Positions 12,033-23,182 of a stretch of DNA of 64,000 bases are shown piece by piece. Both the position numbers and the translations under genes were made by a program. The stretch spans positions 1,054,001 through 1,118,000 of the forward strand of contig JACCLO010000002.1 in the NCBI GenBank assembly GCA_029448655.1. The letters run 5' to 3'. This DNA comes from Wolfiporia cocos (lineage: Eukaryota > Basidiomycota > Agaricomycetes > Polyporales > Phaeolaceae). The notes under the pieces were generated by a model. That model saw nothing but the letters and a program-made list of their open reading frames with translations. It made no database searches and was not told the DNA's origin. Positions within the stretch are counted from its first letter, which is position 1; each line of letters begins with the position of its first letter.

Positions 12033-13996
12033 TCATGATGCGCCCTCTCCTGAGTTGTCAGACTGACTGGTATGGGCATTCCAGTCCTGGTTCCAGCCGC
12101 CGGCGGATCCTGTTCCTCCGCCACGTCCCATAGCGCTATATCCATACGAATAGTACTGGTTACCCTGCGCAAAGGCAGCAAGATTCATCCCAAAAGAAGA
12201 CGCGAACCGCGGATTGATATGCGGCTGGACAAACTGATTTTGATACCCGTACGCATAGTCGTACGGCTGCTGCACGGCATACTGCGAGTACGCCCAGCTT
12301 CCACTCGCATGTGGAGGGAGCTGCGGCTGCTGCAGGTCGGACCCGACGGCCGTCCCGTCAGGGTATTGGCCCGTCGCCCGCGCGATCGCAAGCGACGTCG
12401 GGGACAGCGAGCGAGGCGCACGAGGGTCGTACTCGTCCAAGTTCGCTTGGGGCTGCCGGCCTCTATCAGGGCCGCCCAATGGGCCCCTGTCGTCACGGCC
12501 TCGCCCCCGCCCTCGTCCGCGGTTGCCGCGTGGTCGGTCGCGGCCGCGTCCCCAGCCACGTTCGTCGCGCCTGCCTGCACCGCCTCTAGACGGAGCGAAC
12601 CGACGCCCACGTCCGCGTCCGCGATCGCCGTACGCGCTACCGCTGCCATCGGACGTGTAGCCTTCGTCTGACATTGCGGGCGCATTGGAAGGGCGCGGAT
12701 TGGTCGGTGTTGAAGTCGATGGAAGAGGGTCTGCTACTCCATAGCTGTCGGAGTACGGATCGTCATACGGGATCGGAGCAGGCCGTGAGGGACCTGCGCC
12801 GAGGTCCATGTCGTTGTATGGACCGGAGTTGTCGTACGGGTTCGCGCCGTACATATCTTCGGCCATGTCCTGATCCTTCATTTGCGATGGCGTTGGAGTG
12901 GCATGTCTAGAAGATGCCATAGACCGTGATCGGGGCTGCTCGCGCCTGACAGACAGTCATTGAGACGATTCTGAGTAAGACATCGGCCATAGCAAACCTG
13001 TGTGCAAGAGCGCGTTTGTGGGCGGCTTCCGCTTCGTCGTCAGAAAAGTCGAGTTCTTCTTCGGCGGGCTCCTCGTCGTGTACGTTACTGGCATCGCTAC
13101 CTTTGAAACGCTGCAACGCTCTAACAAAGACAAAATTGCTGCGCTCCGGGACATGGAAGACCGGGCGCGATAACTGTACTTTCTCGGGATCGAGAGGATA
13201 CTTTTGATTGAATCTCACTTGGTAAAGCGGTTGAGTGGTTGGACCAAAGGTCTCATAGATCTGGCATTATGGAGACGTCTCAAAACGGAAAACGACGTAT
13301 ATGAAGACAGAACTCACGTAACCAAGGACTTTCCTGTCGTCGAAGACGAGGAGTGTGTCAGAATCAAGGGCTCTCTCAGAAGCTCTGATAGCAGACTCGA
13401 ACGCGATGCCTTTGACGATCACCACCTTGTCCACTATGCTTATGATCTCTCCCACCTTATGCATTTCTTCGTACGGACCGACTTCCTCAATGTCGGGAAC
13501 GACAATTTCGGACTCGGGCACCTCATTTTGCGTTCTGACCTGCGCTTCTGACGTAATAGCTGGCCCCGTCTCGTCGTCATCCATGTCGGCGTCGTCAAGC
13601 TTGGCCGCTTTTGAGGGTCCGTTGCAAGCATCATCAGGATCATCAGAATCCGAATCTGAGCTAGAGGACGAATCTGAGTCTGACACAGGTTCCGATGACC
13701 CTTGGGTACGACTACAGGACGATAACATCATTCGACGAGCTCTGAGAAAGACCACAGTGCTCGCACCTTTCGTCGTCGCCTGCATCCGCTAAATAGAGTG
13801 CCTCTACCTCTTCCTCGCTGTCCAGGTCGCTTTCCGAGCTGCCTATGTCGTCCACTGGCTCGTCATTAGGCGGCGGGATGGATTTGGGCGAAGAGGGACT
13901 CGCAAGATCCCCGACGATCCCATGAATGAGCTGCAAGTCCTGCGCAAGGAGCGAGGGCACCTTGAAAGCAGGTGTAGTCGCCATGGTTGCAGCCAT
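12033..13996 (-). CDS. NAF1: H/ACA ribonucleoprotein assembly factor NAF1
   Basis: Nuclear factor that holds the place of Gar1 on dyskerin/Cbf5 while H/ACA snoRNPs assemble. Four exons are joined with good splice sites. The N-terminal part is acidic and serine-rich. The Gar1/Naf1 core reads VGPYEEMHKVGEIISIVDK, VIVKGIAFESAIR, LDSDTLLVFDDRKVLGYIYE, TFGPTTQPLYQVRF and LSRPVFHVPERSNFVFV, which is the family signature. The C-terminal half is a Gly/Arg-rich (GRGRGR) and Tyr/Pro/Gln-rich tail, as in other fungal Naf1 proteins. The first ATG of the open frame is at 13996; a second in-frame ATG at 13984 is also possible. It shares a promoter region of about 170 bp with the divergent EF-Ts gene. Confidence 0.92.
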
Positions 13997-14169
13997 AGCT
14001 CGCACGAGAGTAACTCAAGCGGGACGAGCGACTATTGGCCGATGAGAGGGTGAACAGGAAACAAATCGGAAGTCGGGACAGTGTCAGGAGTTTTGCTCCA
14101 CCGGATCAGTCACGCGCGACGCGTCGCGTCTCTTTTTTTTGCAGCCGGACTTCATTACTCGCGTTAGCC

Positions 14170-15195
14170 ATGTTCTCTGCACGCTTTGTTCACGGTTTAC
14201 TCTCCTTCTCGCGGGCTTATTCCGTCTCTGCACCGAAGAAGGGCCTCAAGGAGCTTGTCGCTGAGATCAGGGCTCTCGCTGATGTCTCGCCAACTCAGGC
14301 CGGGCAGGCCCTCAAGGCCTCAGACATGGACGTAGCAAAGGCCCTCGTCTGGCTGGAAAAACATCGTGCAGAGTCTGCGGTGAAGAAAGCTGCAAAAGTC
14401 GAGGGTCGGATGGCGAACGAGGGACTCATTGGGACCGCTGTGCTGTCTGCCGGAGCAGCCGGCAGTAGACAGGGCGCTGTACGTGCAGCCATGATTGAGC
14501 TCAACTGCGAGACGGACTTTGTCGCGCGGAACGATCTCTTTGCAAAGCTGCTGAACGACATTTCATTCACTGCCGCGTTCCTCTCAGAGTCCGCCGGTTC
14601 AGAAGCTTTCATGCAACCCTTTTCCCTGGACGTGCTTCAGGGCGCTCCCCTGCTTGCGCAGTCAACTCCGACGTCCGAGAGCAAGCTAACCGTCTCCGAG
14701 GCAATGCGCGACCTCACTGGCCGCGTGGGCGAGAAGATCTCTCTGCGGCGCGCACTCACCGTCGTTCATGAGCTCCCGCCTACCCAACGTGACCTCGCTC
14801 TGCGCGTCTCCGCGCGTGTGCACCAGTCAGTGCAAAACCCTCAGCAAGGCCGCATAGGCAGTTTAGCGCTCCTGGCGCTCAAGTCGCCCCGGCTATCGGA
14901 AATCCTTGCATCGGAGGCGTTTGCGGGCGACCTCGACAAGCTGTGCCAGGCGCTGGGCCGACAGATCATCGGGTTCCCCACGACGAGTGTGAAGGCCGTG
15001 CCTGGCACACAGGATGAGGGCGCGCTCTACGACCAGCCATTCGCCATGTTCGCTGGCCCTGGGAACGACCAGCCCGTCAGAACATTCTTGCGCAACTGGG
15101 CGAAAGAGCGGGGGTTGTTGGAAGGAGACGAGGAGGTTGTTTCTGGGGTCGAAGTTCTGGAGTTTGCGAAGTGGACTGTCGGCGAGAGCATCTGA
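14170..15195 (+). CDS. TSF1: Mitochondrial translation elongation factor Ts
   Basis: Guanine-nucleotide exchange factor for mitochondrial EF-Tu. Single exon, 341 residues. The N-terminus (MFSARFVHGLLSFSRAYSVS) is a mitochondrial presequence. Next comes the UBA-like helical part (LKELVAEIRALADVSPTQAG, then VAKALVWLEKHR) and the family core (AAMIELNCETDFVARNDLF) with the TDFVARN loop that disrupts Mg binding in EF-Tu. Later blocks include LTGRVGEKISLRRA. The start at 14170 is the ATG that opens the targeting peptide; the frame continues upstream to 14035 but without such a signal. No intron is needed, unusual for this window. Confidence 0.93.
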   Translation: MFSARFVHGLLSFSRAYSVSAPKKGLKELVAEIRALADVSPTQAGQALKASDMDVAKALVWLEKHRAESAVKKAAKVEGRMANEGLIGTAVLSAGAAGSRQGAVRAAMIELNCETDFVARNDLFAKLLNDISFTAAFLSESAGSEAFMQPFSLDVLQGAPLLAQSTPTSESKLTVSEAMRDLTGRVGEKISLRRALTVVHELPPTQRDLALRVSARVHQSVQNPQQGRIGSLALLALKSPRLSEILASEAFAGDLDKLCQALGRQIIGFPTTSVKAVPGTQDEGALYDQPFAMFAGPGNDQPVRTFLRNWAKERGLLEGDEEVVSGVEVLEFAKWTVGESI

Positions 15196-16251
15196 TTGAC
15201 CGATACACGTATACACCTGACCCCAACTCATCTTGCATCGAAAAGGCAAGTGCGGTACTTAGCTGTTGTCCAGTCGTGCTGATTGTATTTTGTTGCCACA
15301 GTATACTTTCTTACATACCACGCATATTCATCGCCCCATCTAACCAGCGCTATAGGCTAGACTACCGACTTACCACCCACATTTGACTCCCAATAGTCAC
15401 CCCCCTGATTGTATTGATAGATGACTGGCAGTATAAACGCTGTCAAGGAGCTACCGTTCCAAGTTTACGGTGCGTTTCACTAGTTGTTGAGAGGGTATGC
15501 ATCCAGCGCGCGGCGTCCTTGTTGTCCGACCTGTCCCGACCATTTCTTTCGCAAGCAGGGTTTGTGCTATTTCGAGACCCTCCTTATATTTCAGCCACCA
15601 CGTTCGCGTTTTGATCAGTCATCCTGCTGTGAATCTGCCGAGCTTTGGCGCACCCTGAACGTTTTCCAGTGTGTGCCGACGATTTAATGGACGTCCTGCG
15701 GAGCCCAGTTTTCAAAAAGCTCAAGCGAATCATATGCATGCGTTGAGAGCACGCCGATACGCTGAGCTTACTGAGGTGGGCGGATCTGCCCAGACTGCAC
15801 AGTTGAAGATTTCACATCTCGCTAGATCTAACTGCTCCACAGTCCAGATCAGTGACAGGCTTACAAATCCGTTGCGCCACCATTACTGCTAGCCCTCCCC
15901 GACTTGAACTTCTTTCAAGGCGAGATACTACCCCAGTCCGCCATAATAATATCACGAGATATCACTGCTCAGCACATCGCACCGGGGCTGTCAGAAAGAA
16001 CAGCCGCCGGACCGTCAAAGTCTTGGCGGCACATACGTATACGTGCGTGTCTCCATGCCCGGGACAACCGCTCACCCTGGACCCGTGTCTTTATTCGCCC
16101 GGGAAATCGTATCTTCGCGGGGCGCTGAGCCCATCGGCCGGACTTTTTTCAATGGCGCAAATCTACACCCTACGGTTGCTTCGTTTCGACCGTAGCTACC
16201 GGCTGTCTTGACATCCTGGCTTGACATCCCTCCCTCGTCCACTTCATAGTC
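15196..16251. other. Intergenic region
   Basis: About 1.05 kb between the EF-Ts stop and the core promoter of the DUF6534 gene. Short reading frames on both strands show no family signature or splice pattern. I see no gene here. Confidence 0.5.
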
Positions 16252-16259
16252 TATATATT
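16252..16259 (+). promoter_or_regulatory. TATA box of the DUF6534 gene
   Basis: TATATATT-like octamer inside an AT-rich block, 52 bp before the ATG at 16311, a usual spacing for a fungal core promoter. Confidence 0.5.
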
Positions 16260-16310
16260 GCGCGTGCGACGCGCGTGTTGGCATAGCGCGCAGCCCAACT
16301 CTAGAGCACT

Positions 16311-18348
16311 ATGGACTTGTCTAATACTCTCCTCAACAATACGCTAGGATGCACGTTCATTGGCGTGCTGTTCGCCGTAATGTAAGCACAATATCCGGAT
16401 TCGCTTACTTTTCCGGCTCATGGGCACGCTCAGGTTTTATGGGTTTGGTTGCGCGCAGACACAGTACTATTTTAGACATTATCCGGAGGACCGCATATAT
16501 TTAAAAGCATTCGTCGGTATTCAAGCATTTGGCCTCCAATGCTAATTCTCACTCATCTATGACAGATCGGTTTCCTATGGTATGCTTCGTTTCGGACTGT
16601 ATACTCTGATATGAATACAAGATTATTTCAGGGTGCTCGATACTGTGCGAACGATTCTAGACGTAGAGGTACGCCCAGTGCGTGATGTGAAAGCCCCGTT
16701 CATCGCAAACACCCTCATGTAGTACCTATGGTTCTACGTGATCGAGCATCATGGTGACCCAGATGGTCTCAGTGACTTCCCATCGTGAGTAATCATCTCA
16801 GGAAGCGTCCGTACTCCAATCTCCTGACGCGCACTACGGATTTTAGTGCATTTTTGGTATGTCGTGGTGGACTTCGCAATTCGTACTTGCTCACGATCGT
16901 ACATAGGCGGAGTTCTTTCTAGCGGTAGGCACTCTCACATGCGACTGGTGTGCCGGGACTTACTATCTAATTTAGGCCCTCACAATTGTGGTTGTACAAT
17001 TGTTAGGAGCCCCCACCCTTTTGCTCACGCGGTCGAAACTGATCCACGTTCACAGATACTTCATTCAAACAATTTGGGACTGTAAGCGTGACTCAATTCG
17101 CTGTTCATTGCACATGCCCACGAAACCATGATCTCTAGTCATGAAGGGAAAGTGGTACCGGTTACCAGTATCGTTTACAATGGTAAGCACTACCAATCAC
17201 TCAATGACTTCGCACCAATTACGTCGTAGACAGCATTGGCTTTATTGTCGTTTGGTACGTCCAGCTCTCGGTGACGCAATCAGTGCAACTTAATAGACGG
17301 CATGTGTTAGCCGGTGGTACCGGTATGTCTACCACGGTTACGCTGTTCGACATGCTGACCATTTCAATTTTAGCTTCGGTTTGGGAGTTGTACGTGCGCC
17401 GACCTCTGATAGAATTCTCTCAATGACGCTCCTCACAGTACCAAGGACACCGAGGTCGCGCTCGTCTTGAAGAACGCCACGGTTCGTAGTTCCTTGCGGG
17501 CCGCTTTATTGTCGTCTAAAATTCGTTCAGGTCACAGCTTCAATGCAAACAGTGACGGCCTTCGTCGCCGATATCTACATCGCCATTTCACTATCATCTA
17601 TTCTGAATGGAAAGAGAACCGGGTTCTCGCGGTACGTTAAAGCTGAGCTACGATAGACGGTTTCTAATCGGCAACAGGACGGATAACCTAATCACAAAAC
17701 TCGTTGTGTATGCGATCCACCGAGGAATATTCACAGCGTGAGTTCCGCGGTACCCTCCTGGGTCGCGCATTTAATCACACTCGTGTAACGCAGACTCATG
17801 CAGCTGCTGCATTTCGCAACCGTAAGTTCATGATAATCGGTTTGCCGAAACGATGAGTGACGCGCTACTCCAGTTCATTGGCACGTTGAAGGACGGCCCA
17901 ACTAAACTCATCTGGTCTCTTTTTCATTTCCCAGGAAGCAAGAGTGAGTTGACAGCATCGCATAAGTCGAGAGCAACTACTAAGAACGACAACCTTCTGC
18001 AGTATATGTGAACTCGCTGCTCGCGCTGTACGTCAGCGTATCGCCTGGGCCATTCCGAGATACTGACCGTTCGTTGTGTGCAGGCTGAACGTGCGACAGC
18101 ATCTAAGAGAAAACAAAGAAACACGACGAAACTCTGGCGGAATCCAGCTGCAAGAGATCTTCGCACAGCGCTCCGGGTACGTCGTTATTCTTGCCCTTCC
18201 TTACCTTCGTGCTAAATAAACCCAATTCGCTCGTAGAACCCAAACAATATCGCGCCAAGATGCTTCACATACACGAATCGTCATCACGACAGAGGTGATC
18301 CATGACGAGGAGATAGACATGGATCTTAGACGTCGAGAGAAAGTATAG
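16311..18348 (+). CDS. DUF6534-family multi-pass membrane protein
   Basis: Basidiomycete membrane protein of unknown role with about seven helices, often in large paralogous sets. The gene is cut into roughly 15 small exons and has no long open frame, so it is easy to miss. In order the pieces read MDLSNTLLNNTLGCTFIGVL, FGCAQTQYYFRHYPEDR, VLDTVRTILDVEYLWFYVIE, HHGDPDGLSDFPS, AEFFLA, LTIVVVQLYFIQTIWD, MKGKWYRLPVSFTM, TALALLSF, TEVALVLKNATVTAS, VTAFVADIYIAISLSSILNG, KRTGFSRTDNLITKLVVY, FTALMQLLHFAT, WSLFHFPGSK and YVNSLLALLNVRQHLRENKE. These match the family order, including the TDNLI motif and the C-terminal VNSLLALLN. The stop is at 18346-18348. Exons near 17,300-17,400 are the least certain. 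Confidence 0.8.
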
Positions 18349-18459
18349 TTATATATATGCGTGTACTAATTACTCGAGATTCCTCATTAGTTTAGTGGTT
18401 ACCCAGCGTGGGTGGTGCGATACAACACATAGGTACAGGGCATGATTTGCGAATGCTAC

Positions 18460-19066
18460 AAACAATAATTGCACAAAATGAGTGTGCATGAAGAGTGAGC
18501 AATCAATAGGCAGTCCTGCGCAGCTAATACAGAGTGAGCAGTGTTACGAGGAATGAGGCTTGCCCTGCTAACCTGAGTTGCAGGAGATGCGAAAGCGGCT
18601 TTTCTCGATGATGCGTTCGCCAAGCTGTTGAACGTTGAACTCGCGCGCAAGACATGCCAGGATTTGACCATTATAGCCTTCGGCTTCCAACTCGACGATT
18701 GCTGCATTCAGTTCTTGAAAGAGCCCCAGATCCGGAGGACAACGTCCGTTCGATGCAAGCCAGCCGCTCGCCTGTGCACCCAGATAGGGGCAGCGCGCAC
18801 GTAAATACGGAGCAAACTCACCTTCTATGTAGGGAGCCACTCTTCACGACATACTCTGAGTCTGTGGCTTCAGTAAAGCAGGCACGTTCATCGCTCTCAT
18901 AAAGGTCCGAAAGGTCCGCTGCCTGGCGGATATGGCCGCCATCTTCTCCGCTGATCATGTCGGAGCAATCAAGTTGAAGGTTGCGTGACAGTCGACGCGT
19001 ATCATCACGATCCACGTGTATGTGACAGCGTCGCAGAGTACTGGCCACAGTGACCAGTGGTATCAT
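18460..19066 (-). pseudogene. RNase H-like pseudogene, copy A (3' part)
   Basis: Decayed C-terminal half of an RNase H-fold protein. The catalytic-strand motif TDSEYVV is intact near 18,860. After it the expected EWLPTW reads EWLPT then TAG, a tryptophan turned to stop, in a shifted frame. The next exon keeps ASNGRCPPDLGLFQELNAAI and VELEAEGYN, then the match hops between frames: SWHV in one, REFNVQ in another, SLANASSRKAAFASPATQ in the first again. At least two frameshifts and one nonsense codon rule out function. The upstream half with the first catalytic Asp is not recognisable. Two related copies lie at 43.4 and 47.3 kb. It sits just outside the left arm of the inverted repeat. Confidence 0.7.
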
Positions 19067-20015
19067 GGCATTTTAGTGGACTAACAAGCTCGTTGATGCT
19101 CTGTAGAACTATATATTGAATTCATGCCTACACTTGATGGCTAGTATACATCCGTTGACTGCAGCAGTTCCAGAGATAGGCTGAGTGAAAGTGAACTTAT
19201 AAGTGTATCTAAACTGTTTGAGAGCTGACGATTTGCCATATACTGTTTACTGTTTGCATAATCGTAAACATAAACTAAATAATCGGAGCCTTTATGCTGT
19301 GTGGCGCACATTGCTGGAAAGCAAGAACATAAATCACCGCTAATTGACAATGTTCATCATGGAAACCTGTTCCATTACGGATGTATAACAGGGTTCATGG
19401 CATCGATTGCTCGGATGTACTAGCTGCTTCATCCATAATCCATCAGGGGGTGTACTTCTGCGCAGCAGCGCCTTGTGTTCTATTTATCGAATTGTTCGGA
19501 TGTATTAGCTGCTTCGTTCCACTAGAAACGTAGGCGGTACGATAGCTGCTGCAGCGTCTTGTATTTGTTGAGGGAAATCAGTTGTGCCGGAACCGCAAGA
19601 GAACCCACAAAATAAACCGCGTTTTTCAATAACAAACCTGCGATGCGACGATGTCGGGCTTTCTTCCCTGCGTATATGAGATTATTTCTGGAATACCTCT
19701 ATCACAGCGGTTTTTATGATAGTGACCAAAAGCTGAGGTACTGACGTTGGGCGTTAATCTGGCTGAGATAACTTCACTGCACTGCCAGGAGGGTGAATTG
19801 AGTTCAACGCATAGAACTTTCAGCTGTTCTGGTGGAACTTCATGGTGTGCTATATCAGCTGCAGGAACAACCTCAGGTGTGGTTGTGCCCCTGATAGTGG
19901 AAGGAAGACGACTGGCATCTCAGAAGAACTACCACTGGAAGAGAAGTTTGACTCTCACGTGTTTCATAAATTTAGTATCGTCGTTTCATTTGTATCTATC
20001 TGTTGCATGTAACTT

Positions 20016-20480
20016 TTTTTTGAAGAGCACATTGGCCCGCCGGCAGCCAACATGGGTTAGCCCGGGCGGGTCGGCATATGGGCGAGCACGCGCTCGCAGG
20101 GAGGAAAATGCTAATACCCACAGGTACGGTACACCTAGTGTGGGACTTCGGCATCCCCCTCGCGGACGTCGAAACTCCCTGGCAGTCCAACCAGTCGTGC
20201 GGCAGCCCCCTTTGGTCGCGGAGGGTGCCAGTCCACGTATCAAGTACTAGCGATCGGGAGAGGGCCCGGCGACCGTAGCGGGGACGTGTGAGCTCCCGGT
20301 CTAGGTGCAGGCGATCGTTCACTGCCCGGACCCAACGATGCGCGATTGCGGCAGGCGAAGGGGAGCGGGCGGGGTCGTCCTGGTGTTCAACTCGGCGGAG
20401 GCAGCGGGTGGCCCAGATGGGCCGGGAGCTACACAGTAAACCAGGATGTGTTCCATCGGCTCCGCGAACGTTATTCCAAC
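20016..20480. other. GC-rich segment present only in the left arm
   Basis: Between GTAACTT and CCAGGAACGATAG the left arm has about 465 bases where the right arm has about 25. The extra segment is much richer in G and C than its AT-rich surroundings. A 216-codon frame on the minus strand runs through it but looks like a compositional accident, with no known motif. It may be an insertion in the left arm or a deletion in the right. No terminal repeats could be made out. Confidence 0.5.
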
Positions 20481-21069
20481 CAGGAACGATAGCCAGAGGC
20501 GAAAGGAGCATGACGTAGGCACGTGGACACAGAATAGGCCCTGCGGCGCTTGTTGGGGACCGGAGGACGCGGTCCGTTCCCACTCTCGTCGCCCGATGCA
20601 TCGTGAATGCGTCGACACGCGGGAGCTTCGTAGTTATTTGCCACATTTGTATGATTATGGTAAGTCGCTTACTGGATTTGGTAGCTGCAAGTGGGTAAGA
20701 AAAGTCAGATAGCTAGTGGCCTTTCTGCACCATCAAAGTGTGTAATATCCCTTCCACACTACAGCGTCACGGCCTTCTATTGAAAGCTCCCTCAAAGCTC
20801 ATTGGGCGATTGCGGCTAAGTAAGTGGGTTGATGGTGGTCCATCGATTCGCGTGTCTACGACAGCGGAATGTTCTCCGCTATGAATGTTTGGGATCAGCC
20901 AGCTTCGCACTTTAACCATCCCCGAGGGTGTGTATGCGTGCTTTAATCCCTAAGCACGTGTCTATTCTCGCCCTACATAATGCCGTCAAGTTGACGATCA
21001 GGTCCCGTTAGTTTCAACCTCGGTCGAATCACCATTATCTGAGCTTGCTTCTAGCTATCAATCACCTGT

Positions 21070-22272
21070 ATGTCTGACCAGCTTGAACCATCCATGTAAG
21101 CGTCACCGTCACTCTTGGCCTGGGCTACTTATCTAACACGCTATCGGCTGGTTGTGCACAGAGTGAGGCTACAAAATGCTGAGGACGTACAGGCATCTAC
21201 TGGTGTCCTCACATCCGAGGTATGTTATATATTCAACCAATAAGCTGATTTTTGCTGATGGACAGCAGCTCATAATATGCCAAGCAAAGGCAGCTTTAGT
21301 CGACTTCATCCGGAAGATGGATTATTCCTTTCCAACCGTCAGCCGCGATCACGAACTCGAGTCTCGGGTGAAAGATATCACTAGTCAATGGCCAGACGAA
21401 GCTGGCCTGCAACCATACATCATCACCGGTCTTGCGATTGCGGAGATATCGTATTCTCACTTGCTCAGCGTTGAAGCCAAAGCCGCCATCGCGATCTTTA
21501 CTGCCATGCTTTCGGCCATCGATGATTCAGCTATTTTAAGCAGCCACGCCCTTGCTCTACCGAAAATATTCTGTGACGGCTCCGCTATGCATGACAATGA
21601 CAGCCACATTGGCCGCTTGGTGAAAGTAGTTGCGCAGATGTGGAATTACTATCCCCGGACCAGTGCCAACACGATTATGGCTAGCTGCGCCAGCTACCCG
21701 AATGGTGTCTATCTCGAAGCGATGGGAGTTGAAGCACGGGTTCGTCCTTACGTCGAATATCGACGGTGGTTATCTGGGGCACCCGAAGCCTACTCTTGCT
21801 TTGTGTGGGAGAAGGATAAGTTCCCCGATGAGAGAGCATTCATACGAGCGTTGCCGTGAGTGCGCATTTGACCTTGATTCCGAGAATTGCAGATTGAAAT
21901 CATTGCAGAGACACCACCAAGTTTTTAAATCACGCGAAGTGAGTCTAGCGCTTGGAATCGCTTATGATGCCATCTTTAATGCTCCCCAGCGATATTATGT
22001 CATTCTACAAGGAAATACTTGCCGGAGACACCGGCACGTACATATATAGCCGTGCACAGGTGACTGGGAAGTCCCTGATCGAGACACTGCACGAGTTGAT
22101 TGACGAGACTGTAGTGGCGACTAAGAGAGCACGCAGTCTCCTGGATGGAGAAGCAGCTAAGTCTGCATGGGATAGTTTTGTTGAGGGGTATATACAATTT
22201 CACGTGTGCGATCCTCGATATCGCCTGAAAGATTTTCTAAACAGCGAGTATGTTCACTACGACTGTTACTGA
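21070..22272 (+). CDS. TRI5-like (trichodiene synthase family) sesquiterpene synthase, intact copy
   Basis: Predicted class I terpene cyclase of the trichodiene synthase superfamily; substrate presumably farnesyl diphosphate, product unknown. Five exons: 21070-21095, 21162-21219, 21266-21855, 21909-21938 and 21990-22272, all phases matching, 328 residues. Visible are KAALVDFIRKMDYSFP, the first Asp-rich motif (AIDDSA, shorter than the TRI5 DDSKD), the second metal site (NDIMSFYKE, the NSE/DTE motif, with its Asn codon split by an intron), LAGDTGTYIYSRAQ, and the late RYRL pair near the C-terminus. The start MSDQLEPS is followed by an intron after 26 nt; a long in-frame extension from 21176 is a mis-start because it reads through intron 2. 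No P450 or other pathway gene is adjacent. Confidence 0.85.
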
Positions 22273-22600
22273 GCGGCAGCGTTTATACGCGTCTGTACAG
22301 ACTGTACTTATAGTCAAATAGAACCGGAAAACGACGACCCGGCCGACTTACTATGATGACGTCAGCAGCAGCAGCAATACAATCACAGACTCTATGCCTT
22401 GAAACCAAGGCACTACGTTCTTACCCTTGGCTTGGTCGATCAATGTTATGTAGTATACGGCATTGTGGAGAGTGGGATTTCCGCACATACTCTGAAACCG
22501 GTGCCGCAAAACGTTCCGGTCAACGTAGTACTATTCTGCAGTCCTGACTTTACAAAAAAGTGTATAAAGTGCATAAACTATGGCCTCGTACTGAGTTGAT

Positions 22601-23182
22601 AATCCTGTAAAGGCTCAACGTATGTCGAATGGATCGGACCGTGACTAAACATGAGCGTACGAGACTAGTGCTCGTTACAGAAGTTGGTGAAGATACTCGG
22701 GCGTTACACGTTGGGACCTGTTATCCGCCTGGGTTCATGACATGCAAGTGCTAAAAAGTTCAAATATGAACCCGACACTAGTGGCATGCAACTGTTGGAT
22801 GGAGCAATCAATTAGTAACTTCCAACCTTTTACATTTACAATCCCAAACCACGTCGGCGGCAGCACGAAACAGGGCATAGCGGCTAGCAGAATGTTGGCG
22901 TCCCTTCGAGGTTACAGCCACGAGGAAAGTAGCGCGCAGGCAGAGCTGGCAACAGCAGGAATGTTGAGGTAACGGTACAAATTGCATAATACAAGCGCGC
23001 GCTTGTGATCGGGTTGGCGGTGGGATTAACTACAATGACACATGCACAGTGTAACTGGGAAAGCTGGTCAGTATAGGTACGGGAGGACAGGATAGGTCTA
23101 CAAGGGCTCTCTATTCATGCAATTGGATGTTTCTGTCTAGGGTCAGTGGGGAGATGTTCGTGCGCAACGAAGGCTCAGGCGA
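22601..23182. other. Intergenic region
   Basis: About 580 bp between the end of the left arm and the stop of the ceramidase gene. Short frames show nothing recognisable. Confidence 0.5.

Larger units (their letters stand above)
19211..22600. repeat. Left arm of a 3.4 kb inverted duplication
   Basis: This segment matches the reverse complement of 48,219-51,558. The match opens at AAACTGTTTGAGAGCTGAC here (its complement ends near 51,558) and closes at CTGAGTTGAT (its complement starts near 48,220). The arms share the terpene synthase gene with its intron positions, the upstream region with TAGCTGCTTC blocks, and the 3' flank. By eye the arms differ at roughly one base in ten, with several indels: the left arm has about 460 extra GC-rich bases (20,016-20,480), the right arm about 310 extra bases (near 50,336-50,645). 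Confidence 0.85.

Noticed and set aside
12072..12671. 199-codon plus-strand Arg-rich frame
   Set aside because: Antisense shadow of the Gly/Arg-rich tail of NAF1.
19996..20646. 216-codon minus-strand frame in the left arm
   Set aside because: It runs through the GC-rich segment only present in one arm, has no motif or family pattern and is broken in the other arm. High GC makes long chance frames likely.
21176..21265. Upstream part of the open frame before the terpene synthase core, starting MLRTYRHLL
   Set aside because: It is intron 2 plus exon 2 read in the wrong frame. The spliced model starting MSDQLEPS at 21070 has good splice sites and the same layout in the right arm.
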